From assembly GCA_030522415.1 (NCBI GenBank), contig CM060112.1, positions 6,789,001 through 6,853,000 of the forward strand: 64,000 bases of DNA, read 5' to 3'. The notes beneath the pieces are model-generated. The model saw nothing but the letters and a program-made list of their open reading frames with translations. It was not told where the DNA came from and searched no databases. This document shows positions 11,202 to 21,712 of this stretch, piece by piece. Source of the stretch: Channallabes apus. Lineage: Eukaryota; Chordata; Actinopteri; Siluriformes; Clariidae. The position numbers and the translations under genes were made by a program. How positions within the stretch are numbered: the stretch's first letter is position 1; each line of letters starts with the position of its first letter.

Positions 11202-11260
11202 TGGGAGAGGAGAAACAGTGTCTCCCTGTTGCCAGAGCTCCCCTCCCTTTGAAATCTGAG

Positions 11261-12797
11261 CTAGGAGGAGTGAGGATTTTTCCTCCTAGTCGCTGAATCC
11301 TTCCGGAGGCCCGGTGGGGGGCCCCTACTCCAGGCCGACTGCCGTTGGTTTTGCCCGGGAGGCTGTTGCTTCACCGGCCGGGAGCTCGAGCTGGCTGCCG
11401 GCGGTGGTCTTTTCTGAGGTGGCCGCGGAGTGGTCATTCTTCGAGCCTGTTTGGGCTTCACCTCGCGTCGCGGGATGATATCTCGCAATGCTTCAGCCTG
11501 CTTCCTTTTGAAGTCGAACCTTGCCTGAATGGCATCGAGTGACTGGCCGAACACACCCTCAGCAGACACCGGTTCATCCAAATAGACGGCCCTGTCTCTA
11601 TCCGGGAGGTCAGAGAGCGTGAGCCATAAATGCCTCTGTGCTACCACTGTGATCGCCATACCTCTCCCGAGGGAAAGAGCCGCACAACGAGACATGCGCA
11701 GAATGTAGTCTGTCGCGGTCCTGACCTCGTTAAGCAGCGCACATAGTGGGCTCTCCTGAGGCACCAGTGAACCGAGCTCCACCAAACACATTGCCTGATA
11801 TGTTTGGAGCAGCGTAACAGAATTGAGCGCACGAGCAGTGCCCGCTTGAGCGCGGTAAATTTTCTCCAGCTGGGCAGAGGAGAATCTGCAGTGTTTGGAC
11901 GGAAGAACAGTAGGACCAGACACTCCCTGGTTTTGTGAGGGTGCCAAATAAGCAGTCAGAGATGGCTCCATCGGCGGTGGGCTCACTAGTCCTGCTTTTT
12001 CAGCTCCGTCCAACTCCAAAAACTGTCCGTAACCGGGTACTGATACGCGGGTCGACAGCGGCTTGCTCCATGACGACGTTAGCTTGCCGAGAAAGTCGGG
12101 AAACATAGGCAAGCAGTTCTTAACTGTCGTCGGTTCAGGAGGGAGAAAAAATCCCGCGAACCTTGACGGTTTTTGAGCTGGCTGTGGGGAGGGCCACTCC
12201 ACCTCCAGCTTTTCGGCCGCTCGCCGGTAGAGTGTCGTCCCGTGCGGCTAGCGCATTAGCAGCTGAGCTCTGGTCGAGTGGCAAGAGTTCATGCTCGTCC
12301 TCTGACAAGCCGTGCATCTCTAGGCCGATATCGAGCACGTCATCGTCCTCGAAAGCACGCTGATCGGTGCCTGGCTGCTGGCCAGTGCTGTAGGAGAGCT
12401 CACGGTCCTCCGACCCCTCGTAATACTCAATTTGGTCTGCCCAGCTAAGCGCGGGGACTTCTGAAGAAAACTCCTCGTCAGCAGACACAGGCGAAGCTGG
12501 GACTGCTAGTCCGGAAAGGAGGGGGTCTTGCTAAGCGACTGTATTCTTTCCCAGGGTTCTTTCCACGAACGTGACCCGTCTTTCCAGCGTTGAACGCCGG
12601 AGCTGGCGACAAAGCGCACATGACTCAGGCTCAGCTAGCGCTCTCCTAGCGTGGAGAATTCCCAGACAGACGGGGCACGCCTCATGCTGGGCCTTCTCTT
12701 GCAGGGAGAAGCCGCACTCCTGAGGACAGGGGCGAACAGCGGACTTCTTCTTTGCCACATTAGCTTCCATGCTCATGTCGGCTAGCACTGTTAGCAC
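11261..12797 (-). pseudogene. DIRS ORF1 (gag-like), in three pieces
   Basis: Three minus-strand frames in order, 12531-12797, 12135-12488 and 11261-12202, occupy the ORF1 position upstream of RT. The first piece has a Cys/His cluster (CPQECGFSL...HEACPVCLG) that could bind zinc. The second is acidic. The third ends in a basic, Pro-rich tail (about residues 245-313) as expected for nucleic-acid packaging. I cannot assign a named domain beyond position and composition. The shifts between the pieces show it is not functional. Confidence 0.7.
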
Positions 12798-13026
12798 AGC
12801 TAAACAGGAGCCACCCGAACCGAAACGTCGCTAATGTTACGACTGACAGGGAACTTAAAGTCAGCGTTCCGCGGGTATATGTCTCACCAAATGAGGCTGT
12901 TGTCGCTAACACCAACAAGAACAGTTAAGCTGATTTAAGCACTGTCTTGTAAGTAAGTGTAGAGTTGACTAGCAGCACCTAGAAAACTCTACGGAAAGGT
13001 GTTAACAGCGAGGTGAAGAGCGAAAG

Positions 13027-13198
13027 AACTGAAGGTCAACCGTGGCGACGATGGTTTATAGGTGTAGGCGGGGCTACACCTACGTCACCACAGGTTTGCC
13101 TGCCTTACGGCGTGAATAAAGGTGGCTTCAGCCAGGACACGAGAGGGCGTGATATCCCATACAATATGTGTTGTACCGAGTGAATCGACTGAAAAGGA
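13027..13198 (-). repeat. DIRS 5' inverted terminal repeat
   Basis: This stretch (gaactgaaggtcaaccgtgg.. to ..gaatcgactgaaaaggaac) is the reverse complement of 6534-6656 over most of its length, with one extra stretch (cgtcaccacaggtttgcctg) not found on the other side. The outer 45 bases match the second half of the ICR. Confidence 0.88.
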
Positions 13199-13289
13199 AC
13201 ATCAGCTTCTGTCATCTGTAGAGAGTTGACAAGGTGGATAAAAACATGGAAACCAAGTTCCACAAAACACTTTTTTTTTTTTTTTTTTT

Positions 13290-13625
13290 AATGCTCAATA
13301 AACAGCTTAATTTAATGATCTATAGTAGCAGGGGAAATACCTAAACTTCAGCTGCAGGTCCACGTGGCCTAGCTCGGTGCAGGTACCTCGCAGTGAGGTG
13401 CGTACATGAGGAGCATGGTTGACCTTATCGCCTGCAGAAAGAAGCTCCTCCTCAGTCTCTCTGTGTTGGCCTTCAGGGAGCGGAATCGCTTTCCTGACCT
13501 CAACAGAGAGAACAATCCATTGCTGGGGTGGCTGAAGTTCTTCACGATCTTCCTGACCTTGGTCCAGCACCGCTTGCCGTAGATTACGTGCAGGTCAGGG
13601 AGCTCGATGCGATAATGCCTGAAAA
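13290..13625 (-). pseudogene. LINE 3' end (L2/CR1-like C-terminus)
   Basis: In one minus frame the sequence reads like a LINE C-terminal domain: HPSNGLFSLLRSGKRFRSL, then TERLRRSFF. Its start (near LPDLHV) matches the end of the LINE at 49620-52490. A T-run at 13269-13289 is the poly(A) tail in minus orientation. The insertion is 5'-truncated at about 13625. Bases 13536-13625 recur at 33041-33130, so the LINE was already there before the zinc-finger segment was duplicated. Confidence 0.72.
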
Positions 13626-14243
13626 GTCATCCTGAATTGCTGAAATTCATGTGAGCGCCGCTTTCTTTATGTGTAACATTAGATACAAAGCTATCTAATT
13701 TATAACAGAAGACTAAATCCCAAAGGCTTTCTATTTAACGCTATTTCTGATTCAACCCTGGAACAGTTAGTTAGCTGAGGTTATTTTAAATCGAAGTAAG
13801 TGGAAATATGAAGAGAAACTTAGGGGATTTATAGGACTGTCCACCTCCATGGTTTATTCTCTTCATCTTTTGGGTACAGAATTTAAAACTACTTTCACCC
13901 CTGCCTCCATGTGGTATTGTGGCAGGCTGAGTGTATGCGATATCCGAATATGTTTTGATAAATAATTTTTTTCATAATTTCTTCTTTAATTTCTGTGAAG
14001 TTTACACTCTGCAAACACCCAGCCCTATTTAACCATCGTATGTCAGCTGCTAGTTGTTTCCTACTGTGAAACAAATCATTGGGTGATGAGACAGTGTAAA
14101 AATCTGGAGGAAATTGCTTTTGCTTTCTGTTGCCATGACTAAACTTCTATGAATTGCTAAAACATTACTGCTTTTTAAATTTTTTTTTTCTATCTGAACT
14201 TCGTGTGGCATACCCAACTAAAGTTTTTATGTTTTTCTGGTCT

Positions 14244-14245
14244 AG
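14244..14245 (+). promoter_or_regulatory. Candidate splice acceptor for zinc-finger exon 1
   Basis: A pyrimidine-rich run followed by ggtctag|gaagaaatgcc precedes the finger region. The same site is kept in copy 2 (AG at 33801-33802). Fish finger arrays are usually encoded by one last exon, so upstream exons may exist that I cannot see. Confidence 0.35.
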
Positions 14246-14494
14246 GAAGAAATGCCTAATTGTAGAATTACAAACAGGACAAGACTTGCAAACACACCAA
14301 GGGATCCCAGTATAATGAAATGAAAAAAGATTAAACAAGAGAATTGAGTCTCTACTCTTCTGAATCTCCAGCTGTCAGATGACTACAGTACATCTGGTAC
14401 TCGACACACTTGCAGATAAAAGAAAAATACAATTGACCTCTGCTCTGAGTTTTACAAATTGAAGTAGTCTCTAAATACACTGGGTCATTCACAC

Positions 14495-14567
14495 TATTGC
14501 TGCTCAGAGTGTAGGAAGTCTTTCAGCAAAGGTGGAAATATAGTGAAACACCAGTGGATTTACTGAA
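14495..14567 (+). pseudogene. Degenerate C2H2 finger upstream of zinc-finger gene 1
   Basis: One finger (YCCSECRKSF..NIVKHQWIY) ends in a TGA and lies out of frame with the ATG at 14595. The last His has become Tyr. The same broken finger is present in copy 2 (about 34057-34129), so it decayed before the duplication. It implies an originally longer array. Confidence 0.65.
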
Positions 14568-14594
14568 GAGAGAGAGAAGCCTTATTACATCAAA

Positions 14595-15818
14595 ATGAGT
14601 TTTACTAAGGAGAATAATCTTCAAACACAGCCAGAAGAGAAGCCATATCACTGTACAGAGTGCGGAAAGAGTTTTACTTTGAAAGATCGTTTTGTTAAAC
14701 ACCAGCAGATTCACACGGGTGAGAGGCCTTACCGCTGTACAGAGTGTGGAAAGAGTTTTTATCAAAGGGGACATTTAGTGACACACCAGCGCTCTCACAC
14801 TGGAGAGAAGCCTTTTTCCTGCTCACTGTGTGGAAAGCGTTTTACTTTAAGAGGAAATTTTATAATACACCAGCGGATTCACACTGGAGAGAAACCTCAT
14901 TACTGCACAGAGTGTGGAAAGAGTTTTTCTCAACTTGGAGCGTTATTGAGACACCAACGGGTTCACACTGGAGAGAAACCTTATTACTGTGCAGAGTGCG
15001 GAATGAGTTTTAAACAACACAGTCATTTCCAAAAACACAAGCGCTATCACACAGGAGAGAAGCCGTATCACTGCTCAGAGTGCGGAAGGAGTTTTAAACT
15101 CAAGGAATCTTTAGTAATACACCAGCGGAGACACACTGGAGAGAAGCCATACCAATGCTTTCAGTGCAACAAGAGTTTTATTTCCCGAAGTAGTTTTGCG
15201 AGCCATAAGCGCATTCACACCGGAGAGGAGCTGCAACACTGTTCACAGTGCGGGAAGAGTTTCCTTGACAGAAGTAGATTAGTGAAACACGAGCGGACTC
15301 ACACAGGGGAGAAGCCATATCACTGCGCAGAGTGCATGAAGAGTTATAAAACCAAGAAAGCTTTAGTAATACACCAGCGTATTCACACTGGAGAGAAGCC
15401 GTACCACTGCTTACAGTGCGGCAAGAGTTTTACTGACAAAGGTAATTGTGCGACACACAAGCGCACTCACACTGGAGAGAAGCCGTACCACTGCTTACAG
15501 TGCGGCAAGAGTTTTACTAACCAAAGTAATTGTGCGACACACAAGCGGACTCACACAGGAGAGAAGCCGTATCACTGCACAGAATGCGGGAAGACTTATA
15601 AATCTAAAAGATATTTAGTAATACACCAGCGGATTCACACTGGAGAGAAGCCGTATCACTGCACAGAATGTGGGAAGAGTTTTACATCTAAAGAATATTT
15701 AGAAATGCACCAGCGGATTCACACTGGAGAGAAGCCGTATCACTGCTTACAGTGCGGAAAGAGGTTTAATGGTAGAAGTAATTTTGCAAAACACAAGCGC
15801 ATTCACACAAGAGAGTAG
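14595..15818 (+). CDS. C2H2 zinc-finger protein 1 (14 fingers)
   Basis: A 407-residue frame encodes a 17-residue leader and 14 regular fingers of 28 residues each (C-x2-C-x12-H-x3-H) joined by TGEKP-type linkers. One linker is variant (TGEEL after finger 7). The protein is expected to bind DNA in the nucleus, probably as a repressor or regulator; no KRAB, SCAN or BTB domain is visible here. Fingers 10 and 11 (15402-15569) are near-identical, an 84-bp tandem gain absent from copy 2. A TAG at 15816 replaces the GAG of copy 2 and cuts off a final finger. The ATG at 14595 is conserved in both copies, but translation may begin in an unseen upstream exon. Target sequence unknown. Confidence 0.85.
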   Translation: MSFTKENNLQTQPEEKPYHCTECGKSFTLKDRFVKHQQIHTGERPYRCTECGKSFYQRGHLVTHQRSHTGEKPFSCSLCGKRFTLRGNFIIHQRIHTGEKPHYCTECGKSFSQLGALLRHQRVHTGEKPYYCAECGMSFKQHSHFQKHKRYHTGEKPYHCSECGRSFKLKESLVIHQRRHTGEKPYQCFQCNKSFISRSSFASHKRIHTGEELQHCSQCGKSFLDRSRLVKHERTHTGEKPYHCAECMKSYKTKKALVIHQRIHTGEKPYHCLQCGKSFTDKGNCATHKRTHTGEKPYHCLQCGKSFTNQSNCATHKRTHTGEKPYHCTECGKTYKSKRYLVIHQRIHTGEKPYHCTECGKSFTSKEYLEMHQRIHTGEKPYHCLQCGKRFNGRSNFAKHKRIHTRE

Positions 15819-16240
15819 CCGTATCACTGCACAGAATGCGGGAAGAGTTTTACACAACAGAAGCATATCCAAAGCCATCATTGCGTTCATTTAGCAGAGG
15901 AGATGCTCAACACGGTCAGGAAGAAGAAATCATGAAACAAACCATCACCGTCATACATATACAAGAAGCTGCATGACTGTTAACTCTGTGGACTGAGCTT
16001 CGTTTAAACATGTTCATTTAAGGCATACAGATGAATTGCCAAGAAATTTTATTATTATTATGGGTGTGATGATACTGGCATCATGATTTAATTTACACTG
16101 ATTCTCAGACTGTTTAGAACTGAACTAAAAAGGTCACAGAGTCTTATTGTCTCTGTAAGACAGTAAGACAATAAGACTTTGTGACCTGTTGTTTGTTTTT
16201 TTGGTGAGGTGGGTAGGACTGGGGGATTGATCCAAGTATT
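15819..16240. other. 3' flank of zinc-finger gene 1
   Basis: Bases 15819-15935 are the former last finger and tail, now past the stop. The rest is noncoding and includes ttattattattatg, expanded to a long (ATT)n in copy 2. No clear AATAAA was found. Confidence 0.5.
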
Positions 16241-16687
16241 GAAGTATCAATCAATAATGGATTAATCCTCAGTAATTACCAGTTTCTCAGTGTAGTTTTA
16301 CTGTATGTAATGTGGTGTCCAGTTCATGTGTGAAAATGATTCCTGAATCACCTGACATCAGCTGATTTTATTTTATCGCCCTATAACGTTGCTGAGCCAA
16401 GAACTGAGCGACACTGAACTCTTTCACTCCTTTAACCATTAAATCCGTTAAGCCTCTTACATAGTAGGCTGTGATGCACTGGGTATTCTAATGCATTTCT
16501 TTTGTGCCCTTTTGTTTGTGCTACATTAGCTTTTCTTCAGGATTGGCCCAGGTGGGCTGGCCTTTGGTTCCTGTTGGTGTAGACGGACCTTAGGTGTCCA
16601 TGATCCTGTCATCGGTTTACTGGTATATAATTGATCAATGATATTCAATTCACCGGTTTGCTATGTCATGGCTGATCGTTGTATAGC

Positions 16688-16963
16688 TGTCACGGAACTA
16701 ACCGGAGATGATAACAGAAGGCGTAGCTTTAGCGGTTAGCCCAATGTAGCGTGGATGGTAAACCCAAACGCGGAAAAAAGCGAGTAGGCAGGATAACCAC
16801 GCGATTTAGTCTAAGGACTCTCACGAAAGGGGAGCAAGGGAAAAACACAAATTTAACCCACGTGCTATAAATGCACACAACGGTAGGAAGCAATAACCAA
16901 AAATGGTGAGTACTCACGGTTTTGTAGAATGCCAACCTGAACCGACATGGGCCGAAACTCAAT
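16688..16963. repeat. Solo LTR, truncated (copy in duplicated segment 1)
   Basis: It begins tgtcacggaactaacc after the target atagc (16683-16687) and matches 55146 onward. The right end is lost where the duplicated segment stops. The full copy at 55146-55521 has matching TSDs. Confidence 0.8.
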
Positions 16964-16966
16964 GAC

Positions 16967-17318
16967 CCCTACTTCTGTGTCAGGTAGCTCCTATTTAAGT
17001 GATTTCTTGATTGAAACGGGTGTGGCAGTAATCAGGCCTGGGGGTGACTACAGAAATTGAACTCAGGTGTGATAAACCACAGTTAAGTTATTTTTTAACA
17101 AGGGGGGCAATCACTTTTTCACACAGGGCCATGTAGATTTGGAGTTTTTTTCCTCCCTTAATAACATAAACCTTCATTTAAAAACTGCATTTTGTGTTCA
17201 ATTATGTTATCTTTGACTAATAGTTAACGGTTTTTGATGAGCAGAAACATTTAAGTGTGACAAACATGCAAAAGAATAAGAAATCAGGAGGGGGGGCAAA
17301 TAGTTTTTCACACCACTG
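16967..17318. mobile_element. Tc1 copy D, terminal half only
   Basis: It contains the leader region (tgtcaggtagctcctatttaag..) out to the terminal repeat (..cacaccactg, then TA). The transposase gene and other end are missing. The truncation point is four bases from the end of the duplicated zinc-finger segment, so both were cut by the same event. Confidence 0.9.
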
Positions 17319-17320
17319 TA

Positions 17321-17681
17321 TGTTTGACCAAACGCCTGTGCCATAGACATGTGTTACTACAAAGAACATGAACCATTGTAAATGTCCTGGTGAGATCCTG
17401 AAGAATCAAAGGAGAGGAAGATAGAGAGGTGTCCGTCCAGGGAAGAAACACCAGATGTTGGCTCGAGTTAGGGGGAGAGGGGGAAGGAGACAGAGGGGGA
17501 GTGAGAGAGACATAAAGAGAGTATGGGAACGTGAACGTGGGAGCGTTCACACCTTTAAGAACAGATGCAAGAGGAGACAGGAAGATAGAAGCAAGAAAGA
17601 TTTAACACGTTAATATCAGATCTATGAGGAAGAGAACAAGAGAGTAGAAATAACTCCTTTATATATAAAATAATTCTAACA
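17321..17681 (-). repeat. ERV-1 3' LTR
   Basis: On the minus strand it starts TGTTAG directly after the purine-rich tract and ends TCAAACA, giving the usual TG..CA ends and 361 bp. A TATA-like ttatatataaagg lies about 10-25 bases into U3. The outer end abuts the TA of Tc1 copy D, so no TSD can be read. Confidence 0.65.
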
Positions 17682-17716
17682 GTTGCCCCCTTAAATTCTA
17701 AAAGGATTTGTGAATG

Positions 17717-19083
17717 TCAATTAGTTAAACCGTCTTTGAGGTGATTAAGGTCCTGCACATGAAGAGCCACATAAGAATCATTAAGCAAGGCGGAAACATA
17801 ACGAGAGATAAGTGACCGTAGGCAGCTGAAAATACAAGGGCCAAACAAAAAGAGAAGTAGGAAGACAAAAAGTACAGGAATAATCATTGCAAAGTAAGGG
17901 GCGAGTGAGCCAAACAAAGAGAAGTCCCCAGTTTGTGTTACCCCGTTCATCATTGTTTAGTTGTCTAGAGATTTTATGCATTTGTTCAAGGGCAATAGAA
18001 ATGTTACCATGAATGTTGTCGTTAAGGGGTATGTATGTACAACGCTGACTACCAACCATAGCACAAATACCACCTTCTTTAGCAAGTAAAATATCCAAAG
18101 CCATTCTGTTTCGTATAACGGTCAAACGAAGAGCCGTCAATTCTTCCTTAAATCCAGAAATGGCGAAGCTGGTAGCATTTACAAAAGATACTAGTCGATA
18201 ATGGGTTACTTCTAATTGATTCCACAATTGTGTTATGCCATATTGTGGAAAAAGTGCATCCCAAAATTCTGATTTAAGTTGATGCTCAGGTGGTGGAAAA
18301 TCGTCATCCAAAGAGTTAAAGATAGATCGTTTCATTCTTCTATGATTATTCTGGGGATTTGTGTGAATGAGAGTAATGGGATCCTGTAGAGGAGCCAGGG
18401 CACTAATCATGAGGCAAATGATCATGGGCAATGCCACCACATATCCACCACCAGTCTACAAGCATCTGGGTGCCTTTCTCATTAGGAGTTGTAAATGAAC
18501 AGATATATTTGGCAGACGGTGGGGAGCAGATACAGTCTCTACCTGTGCAGGGTATATAAATTGTCTGGCAGACATATTCTGGTAAAGTCCCTACAAATTT
18601 TGTGCCATTTCCCTGAAAGTATAAAGGAAAAATTATCATGGGTTTTAAAGTCACTACAGAAACAGGCATGGAATAATTAAGAGGAAGAGTGACCATTTAA
18701 TTGTCCTGGAAAGAAACAGGCATCCTCACAGAACCATTATTGCAGGTTTCCATACGACTATTATTAGTTAAATATGGGCCACGAATATAACCTGTTCATT
18801 CAAAAATACGACCGTCTATAGAAAACAAGGGACCCAGTTTGGCAAACGAAGCAGCACAGACAGTGTAGTTAGCTGACTTTGGTAGCGGTTTATGCCTAAA
18901 TGGATGTTCGGCTATGTGAGGTATAGAGGTACAAACGAAACACCCATTATTGACATTAGTTTGTTTAACAATAAAAGTCGCTTATTGCCAAAATGAGTTA
19001 TCAGGGATGCTGGCTATTGTTAGGGAGAAAACTGTTGCACTCAACATAGCAAAAGATATTAACTTGAAGAAACAGGGGTTCAT
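17717..19083 (-). pseudogene. ERV-1 envelope glycoprotein remnant
   Basis: A candidate start with a hydrophobic signal-like stretch lies at 19083, but the frame closes after about 33 codons. A later frame (18403-18696) carries Cys-rich surface-subunit sequence. The next (17781-18440) carries a basic cleavage-like RRMKR, heptad-like helix and the conserved transmembrane-subunit segment around LLAKEGGICAMVG. The following Cys pair is reduced to one Cys, an Arg replacing the other. A hydrophobic membrane segment is in another frame (17717-17953). Envelope proteins mediate entry; with at least three breaks this copy makes none. Confidence 0.82.
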
Positions 19084-19195
19084 GATTAGTAAAAGTCAGT
19101 AAAGATGATGAAAAGAAGATAGAGCAAATGGTCAGGATTCGATCATTTCTAGAATCACAATTAGAAATTTAATTAATAGTACATACAGTGGTGTG

Positions 19196-20806
19196 AAAAA
19201 CTATTTGCCCCCTTCCTGATTTCTTATTCTTTTGCATGTTTGTCACACTTAAATGTTTCTGCTCATCAAAAACCGTTAACTATTAGTCAAAGATAACATA
19301 ATTGAACACAAAATGCAGTTTTTAAATGAAGGTTTACGTTATTAAGGGAGGAAAAAAAACTCCAAATCTACATGGCCCTGTGTGAAAAATTGATTGCCCC
19401 CCCTTGTTAAAAAATAACTTAACTGTGGTTTATCACACCTGAGTTCAATTTCTGTAGTCACCCCCAGGCCTGATTACTGCTACACCTGTTTCAATCAAGA
19501 AATCACTTAAATAGGAGCTACCTGACACAGAGAAGTAGACCAAAAGCACCTCAAAAGCTAGACATCATGCCAAGATCCAAAGAAATTCAGGAACAAATGA
19601 GAACAAAAGTAATTGAGATCTATCAGTCTGGTAAAGGTTATAAAGCCATTTCTAAAGCTTTGGATCTCCAGCGAACCACAGTGAGAGCCATTATCCACTA
19701 ATGGCAAAACATGGAACAGTGGTGAACCTTCCCAGGAGTGGCCGGCCGACCAAAATTACCCTAAAAAGCGCAGAGACAACTCGTCCGAGAGGCCACAAAA
19801 GACCCCAGGACAACATCTAAAGAACTGCAGGCCTCACTTGCCTTAATTAAGGTCAGTGTTCACGACTCCACCATAAGAAAGAGACTGGGCAAAAATGGCC
19901 TGCATGGCAGATTTCCAAGGCGCAAACCACTTTTAAGCAAAAAGAACATTAAGGCTCGTCTCAATTTTGCTAAAAAACGTCTCAATGATTGCCAAGACTT
20001 TTGGGAAAATACCTTGTGGACCGACGAGACAAAAGTTTAACTTTTTGGAAGGTGCGTGTCCCGTTACATCTGGCGTAAAAGTAACACAGCATTTCAGAAA
20101 AAGAACATCATACCAACAGTAAAATATGGTGGTGGTAGTCTGATGGTCTGGGGTTGTTTTGCTGCTTCAGGACCTGGAAGGCTTGCTGTGATAGATGGAA
20201 CCATGAATTCTACTGTCTACCAAAAAATCCTGAAGGAGAATGTCCGGCCATCTGTTCGTCAACTCAAGCTGAAGCGATCTTGGGTGCTGCAGCAGGACAA
20301 TGACCCAAAACGCACCAGCAAATCCACCTCTGAATGGCTGAAGAAAAACAAAATGAAGACTTTGGAGTGGCCGAGTCAAAGTCCTGACCTGAATCCTATT
20401 GAGATGTTGTGGCATGACCTTAAAAAGGCGGTTCATGCTAGAAAACCCTCAAATAAAGCTGAATTACAACAATTCTGCAAAGATAAGTGGGCCAAAATTC
20501 CTCCAGAGCGCTGTAAAAGACTCGTTGCAAGTTATCGCAAACGCTTGATTGCAGTTATTGCTGCTAAGGGTGGCCCAACCAGTTATTAGGTTCAGGGGCA
20601 ATTACTTTTTCACACAGGGCCATGTAGGTTTGGATTTTTTTTCTCCCTAAATAATAAAACCCCTCATTTAAAAACTGCATTTTGTGTTTACTTGTGTTAT
20701 CTTTGACTAATAGTTAAATGTGTTTGATGATCAGAAACATTTTGTGTGACAAACATGCAAAAGAAGGAGAAATCAGGAGGGGGGCAAATAGTTTTTCACA
20801 CCACTG
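19196..20806 (+). mobile_element. Tc1/mariner transposon, copy C
   Basis: Both ends (cagtggtgtg / cacaccactg) and flanking TA are intact. It is inserted in ERV-1 between the pol and env remnants, so it is younger than that provirus. Terminal regions align with copies A and B throughout. Confidence 0.94.
19567..20589 (+). pseudogene. Tc1-like transposase, copy C, with stops
   Basis: It starts MPRSKEIQEQ at 19567. A TAA at 19698-19700 replaces the AAA (Lys) codon of copy A in HKWQKHG, and a one-base loss in the A-run follows. Another stop (gtttaactt, about 20036) lies just after the first catalytic Asp motif WTDET. From 20056 a clean frame runs to 20589 with DNDPK and DLNPIEMLW. Catalytic residues are present but no full protein can be made. 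Confidence 0.92.
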
Positions 20807-20989
20807 TAGGTGATCAGGCGTTGGTACAAAAATTAAATGTGGAAAAAAAAACAAGCTAATACAAAGTTGAACCTGTATGTGAAAAAAGGTGAGAAGCGAC
20901 GGGAACCCCCTTTTGAGGTGTCTTCTGGGCGTATGTTGCTCCACTAGCCCCTCTGTGAGGGCTAGGAGATCTTGTTAGGTAGTGGTCGA

Positions 20990-21712
20990 TTATGTCAAGC
21001 AGTCAGTCGTGTGCGGTGCCTTCTTCCCATGGCTGGCGTTAATCCACTTTGGCTGTGAATCTGTGAGAACAGCTGTGCGAGTCACTGCGATGACAGTTGT
21101 AGGTGTATTGTAGGCAGAGTCCCCCACCTTCCTGGGATTTAAATTTAAACTTTTCACCAGCACTGTATCACCTGGGATGAAAGAGTGAGTAGGCTTGTCT
21201 GTAGGCAGAGGGAGAGAAGCAGAGACATTACCGTGAACACTGTTCAGTTTTTCAATGAGCACTTGCGTATAATCGCAGACAATCACATCCATATCACCTG
21301 TAAGGGAAACACCGAGGTTACCTTTTACCCAGTGGGTGAGGAATGGTCGTCCCATTATAATCTCAAATGGTGAAAGTTTGGTTGTAGAATTGGGTGTCAT
21401 TCTAATTTCACAAAGCACAGATTGTAACAGGTCAACTCAATTCTTACCTGTATCCATCATGGCTTTGGCCAACCTATCTTTGATTGTTCTGTTCATCCTC
21501 TCTACCACAATTTTTGTGTCACTATGGAGACGAAGGGCATGCCATTATCACTGTCAATAGATGTTGGAATACCGTATGTAGGAATTATTTCTTTAGCCAG
21601 AATTTTAACTACAAGTGTTGCATTTTCTTTTGAGCATGAAAATGCTTCTGTCCATTTAGAAAATCTGTCCACAATTACAAGCATTGAAATGGTGCAATAG
21701 GCATTGGCAAGG
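20990..21712 (-). pseudogene. ERV-1 integrase remnant
   Basis: Frame 21502-21684 contains core motifs VDRFSKWTEAF and IIPTYGIPTSIDSDNG, the latter holding the second catalytic Asp. Frame 20990-21418 contains the C-terminal portion (TTKLSPFEIIMGRP, later GDTVLVKSLNL). They are separated by a break near 21420-21500. The upstream zinc-binding domain is gone. The integrase would join viral DNA to the host chromosome. Confidence 0.85.

Larger units (their letters stand above)
6481..13198 (-). mobile_element. DIRS-type tyrosine-recombinase retrotransposon, interrupted by a Tc1
   Basis: The ends are inverted copies of one another (6534-6656 against about 13027-13190), with no target duplication visible. 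Just inside the left end sits an internal complementary region that joins the complements of both outer ends. Reading leftward: ORF1 (11261-12797), RT/RNase H plus a DIRS-conserved region (9513-11201), and tyrosine recombinase (8486-9500). DIRS elements replicate through a circle and integrate with the recombinase, not an integrase. Without the 1.6-kb Tc1 it spans about 5.1 kb. An internal RT deletion and several frame breaks show it is dead. Confidence 0.93.
13536..16963. repeat. Duplicated zinc-finger segment, copy 1
   Basis: This block reappears at 33041-36201 and, after an 18.5-kb interruption, at 54692 to about 55418. It contains the LINE tail, an intron-like 5' region, zinc-finger gene 1, its 3' flank and the first 276 bases of a solo LTR. 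Small indels and scattered substitutions separate the copies. The unit ends abruptly at about 16963 beside a truncated Tc1. Confidence 0.9.
17321..21712 (-). mobile_element. ERV-1: degraded endogenous retrovirus
   Basis: Reading leftward: integrase (20990-21712), env (17717-19083), polypurine tract (about 17684-17696) and 3' LTR (17321-17681). Gag, protease and reverse transcriptase and the 5' LTR are absent to the right of 21712. A Tc1 (19196-20806) sits between integrase and env. The gene order and an env of the gamma/epsilon type indicate a simple retrovirus. A second fragment of the same family lies at 57652-58700. Every ORF is broken. Confidence 0.82.

Noticed and set aside
14523..14774. 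Minus-strand ORF opposite the zinc-finger leader, repeated at 34081-34332
   Set aside because: It appears in both copies only because the region is duplicated; it is antisense to finger codons.
14595..15818. Regularly spaced 84-bp repeats resembling a CRISPR-like array
   Set aside because: The period is exactly 28 codons with C2H2 ligands and TGEKP linkers; it is a zinc-finger coding array.
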